A DNA stretch of 64,000 nucleotides from Paracoccaceae bacterium (GTDB taxonomy: Bacteria; Pseudomonadota; Alphaproteobacteria; Rhodobacterales; Rhodobacteraceae): assembly GCA_027486345.1 (NCBI GenBank), contig JAIXPH010000048.1, positions 62,001 to 126,000 of the forward strand. Direction: 5' to 3'. Shown here piece after piece: positions 63,547-64,000 of this stretch (position 1 is its first letter; every line of letters begins with the position of its first letter). The notes beneath the pieces are model-generated. The model did not search any database, had not been told where the DNA came from, and was given only the letters and a program-made list of their open reading frames with translations. A program made the position numbers and the translations under genes.

Positions 63547-63624
63547 ATGCGTGGCATCCTTGCGTGGCTGATCGGGATTCCGATCCCGATCATCATCCTT
63601 CTCTACTTTCTGGACGTGTTTTGA
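63547..63624 (+). CDS. 25-residue single-span membrane peptide
   Basis: A 25-residue reading frame [20 protein letters not shown] then FLDVF, entirely hydrophobic and spanning the membrane once. GGAGG is six bases before the ATG, a strong ribosome-binding site. Frames like this ([13 protein letters not shown]) occur in related genomes, to my recollection, but no function is known. It lies between the PagL-like gene and cspA. Confidence 0.6.
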   Translation: MRGILAWLIGIPIPIIILLYFLDVF

Positions 63625-63841
63625 TCGCGCCGGCGCGATCCGGGACAAGGGGCCGCATCGGCGGCTACCTGCAAATCTTGCCGTTTTCCCTTGCTTTTGT
63701 GGACAGCCGCCCCCATATCTTTGCGGCGACGTTATCTCTACTCGACTTCTGTCTTCGGATTTTCCGGCCACAGCATCGACCAGGCTGACGGGGCCAAAGC
63801 CGCCGCATGGTGCGGGCGGCACACTGACAGGAGACTTCACG

Positions 63842-64000
63842 ATGGCCAAGGGCACCGTGAAATGGTTCAATGAAACCAAAGGCTACGGCTTCATCGCCCC
63901 GGAAGGCGGCAAGAAGGACGTGTTCGTGCACATCACCGCGCTGGAACGCGCTGGTCTGCGCGGTCTGAAGGACGGCCAAGCCGTGACCTTCGACATCGAA
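63842..64000 (+). CDS. cspA: Cold-shock protein, 3' end outside window
   Basis: The first 53 residues of a CspA-family protein, cut by the window end. RNP1 GYGFIAPE and RNP2 VFVHITAL are present, with [13 protein letters not shown] at the start. These proteins bind single-stranded RNA or DNA. Preceded by AGGAG. About 220 bases without a gene separate it from the 25-residue peptide, and may include a long 5' leader as in cold-shock mRNAs. Confidence 0.95.
   Translation, partial: MAKGTVKWFNETKGYGFIAPEGGKKDVFVHITALERAGLRGLKDGQAVTFDIE

Noticed and set aside
1-64000. CRISPR arrays, transposases, integrases, tRNA and rRNA genes
   Set aside because: I looked for regularly spaced repeats, DDE or tyrosine recombinase motifs and tRNA-like ends, and found none that I could support.

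Overview
The window is a high-GC chromosomal segment of an alphaproteobacterium. The whole gene set points to Rhodobacteraceae (Rhodobacter/Paracoccus/Gemmobacter-like): class I lysyl-tRNA synthetase, plant/alphaproteobacterial glutamate-cysteine ligase, ALDH16-type double aldehyde dehydrogenase, pyrB next to a degenerate pyrC, and YqgE, EttA, ScfR-like and ROK motifs. Genes are tightly packed with many 4-base ATGA/GTGA stop-start overlaps. I see no rRNA, tRNA, insertion sequence, integrase or CRISPR array. Most of the window is ordinary core genome; the best leads are degenerate enzymes, unusual intergenic palindromes and one beta-helix protein that may be a tail fibre.

Layout. 1-1163: 3' end of a MOSC-domain gene, then engB. 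1279-5720: a fructose-type sugar ABC transporter on the minus strand (frcB, frcC, frcA) facing a divergent ROK repressor, with an AT-rich palindrome between them that is the likely operator. 5868-11655: a six-gene Mrp/Pha-type cation/proton antiporter operon with fused subunits A and B. 11756-15086: deoC and an ALDH16-type enzyme, which together could convert deoxyribose 5-phosphate to glyceraldehyde 3-phosphate plus acetate. 15114-21194: a peptidoglycan-binding-fold protein, gabD, an alpha/beta hydrolase, a coiled-coil membrane protein and a double-OmpA protein. 21331-28727: ubiA, rsmE, gshA, a DUF805 protein, plsY and a pyrimidine cluster (pyrB, a 40-residue membrane protein, a dihydroorotase homologue that has lost its metal ligands).

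28996-35494: a family-4-like uracil-DNA glycosylase lacking three iron-sulfur cysteines, a LysE exporter, moaB, a periplasmic DsbD-alpha-like protein, yqgE, a MEKHLA protein, lldD and an MFS transporter. 35690-44418: rplY, a chemoreceptor, pth, truA, ycjX/ycjF, a serine hydrolase, a small membrane protein and a receiver-only response regulator. 44519-49228: acs, adk and an MHS-family transporter with a long periplasmic insertion. 49597-54613: a SulP transporter, a PNPOx-fold protein, the beta-helix protein and a DUF4864 protein.

54765-64000: lysK, a TerB-like protein, a MotA/MotB (PomA/PomB-like) stator pair, a Tat-exported PBP4-type carboxypeptidase, nadD, ettA, a PagL-like lipid A deacylase, a 25-residue membrane peptide and the start of a cold-shock gene cut by the window edge. 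Several intergenic regions carry strong inverted repeats, described individually.
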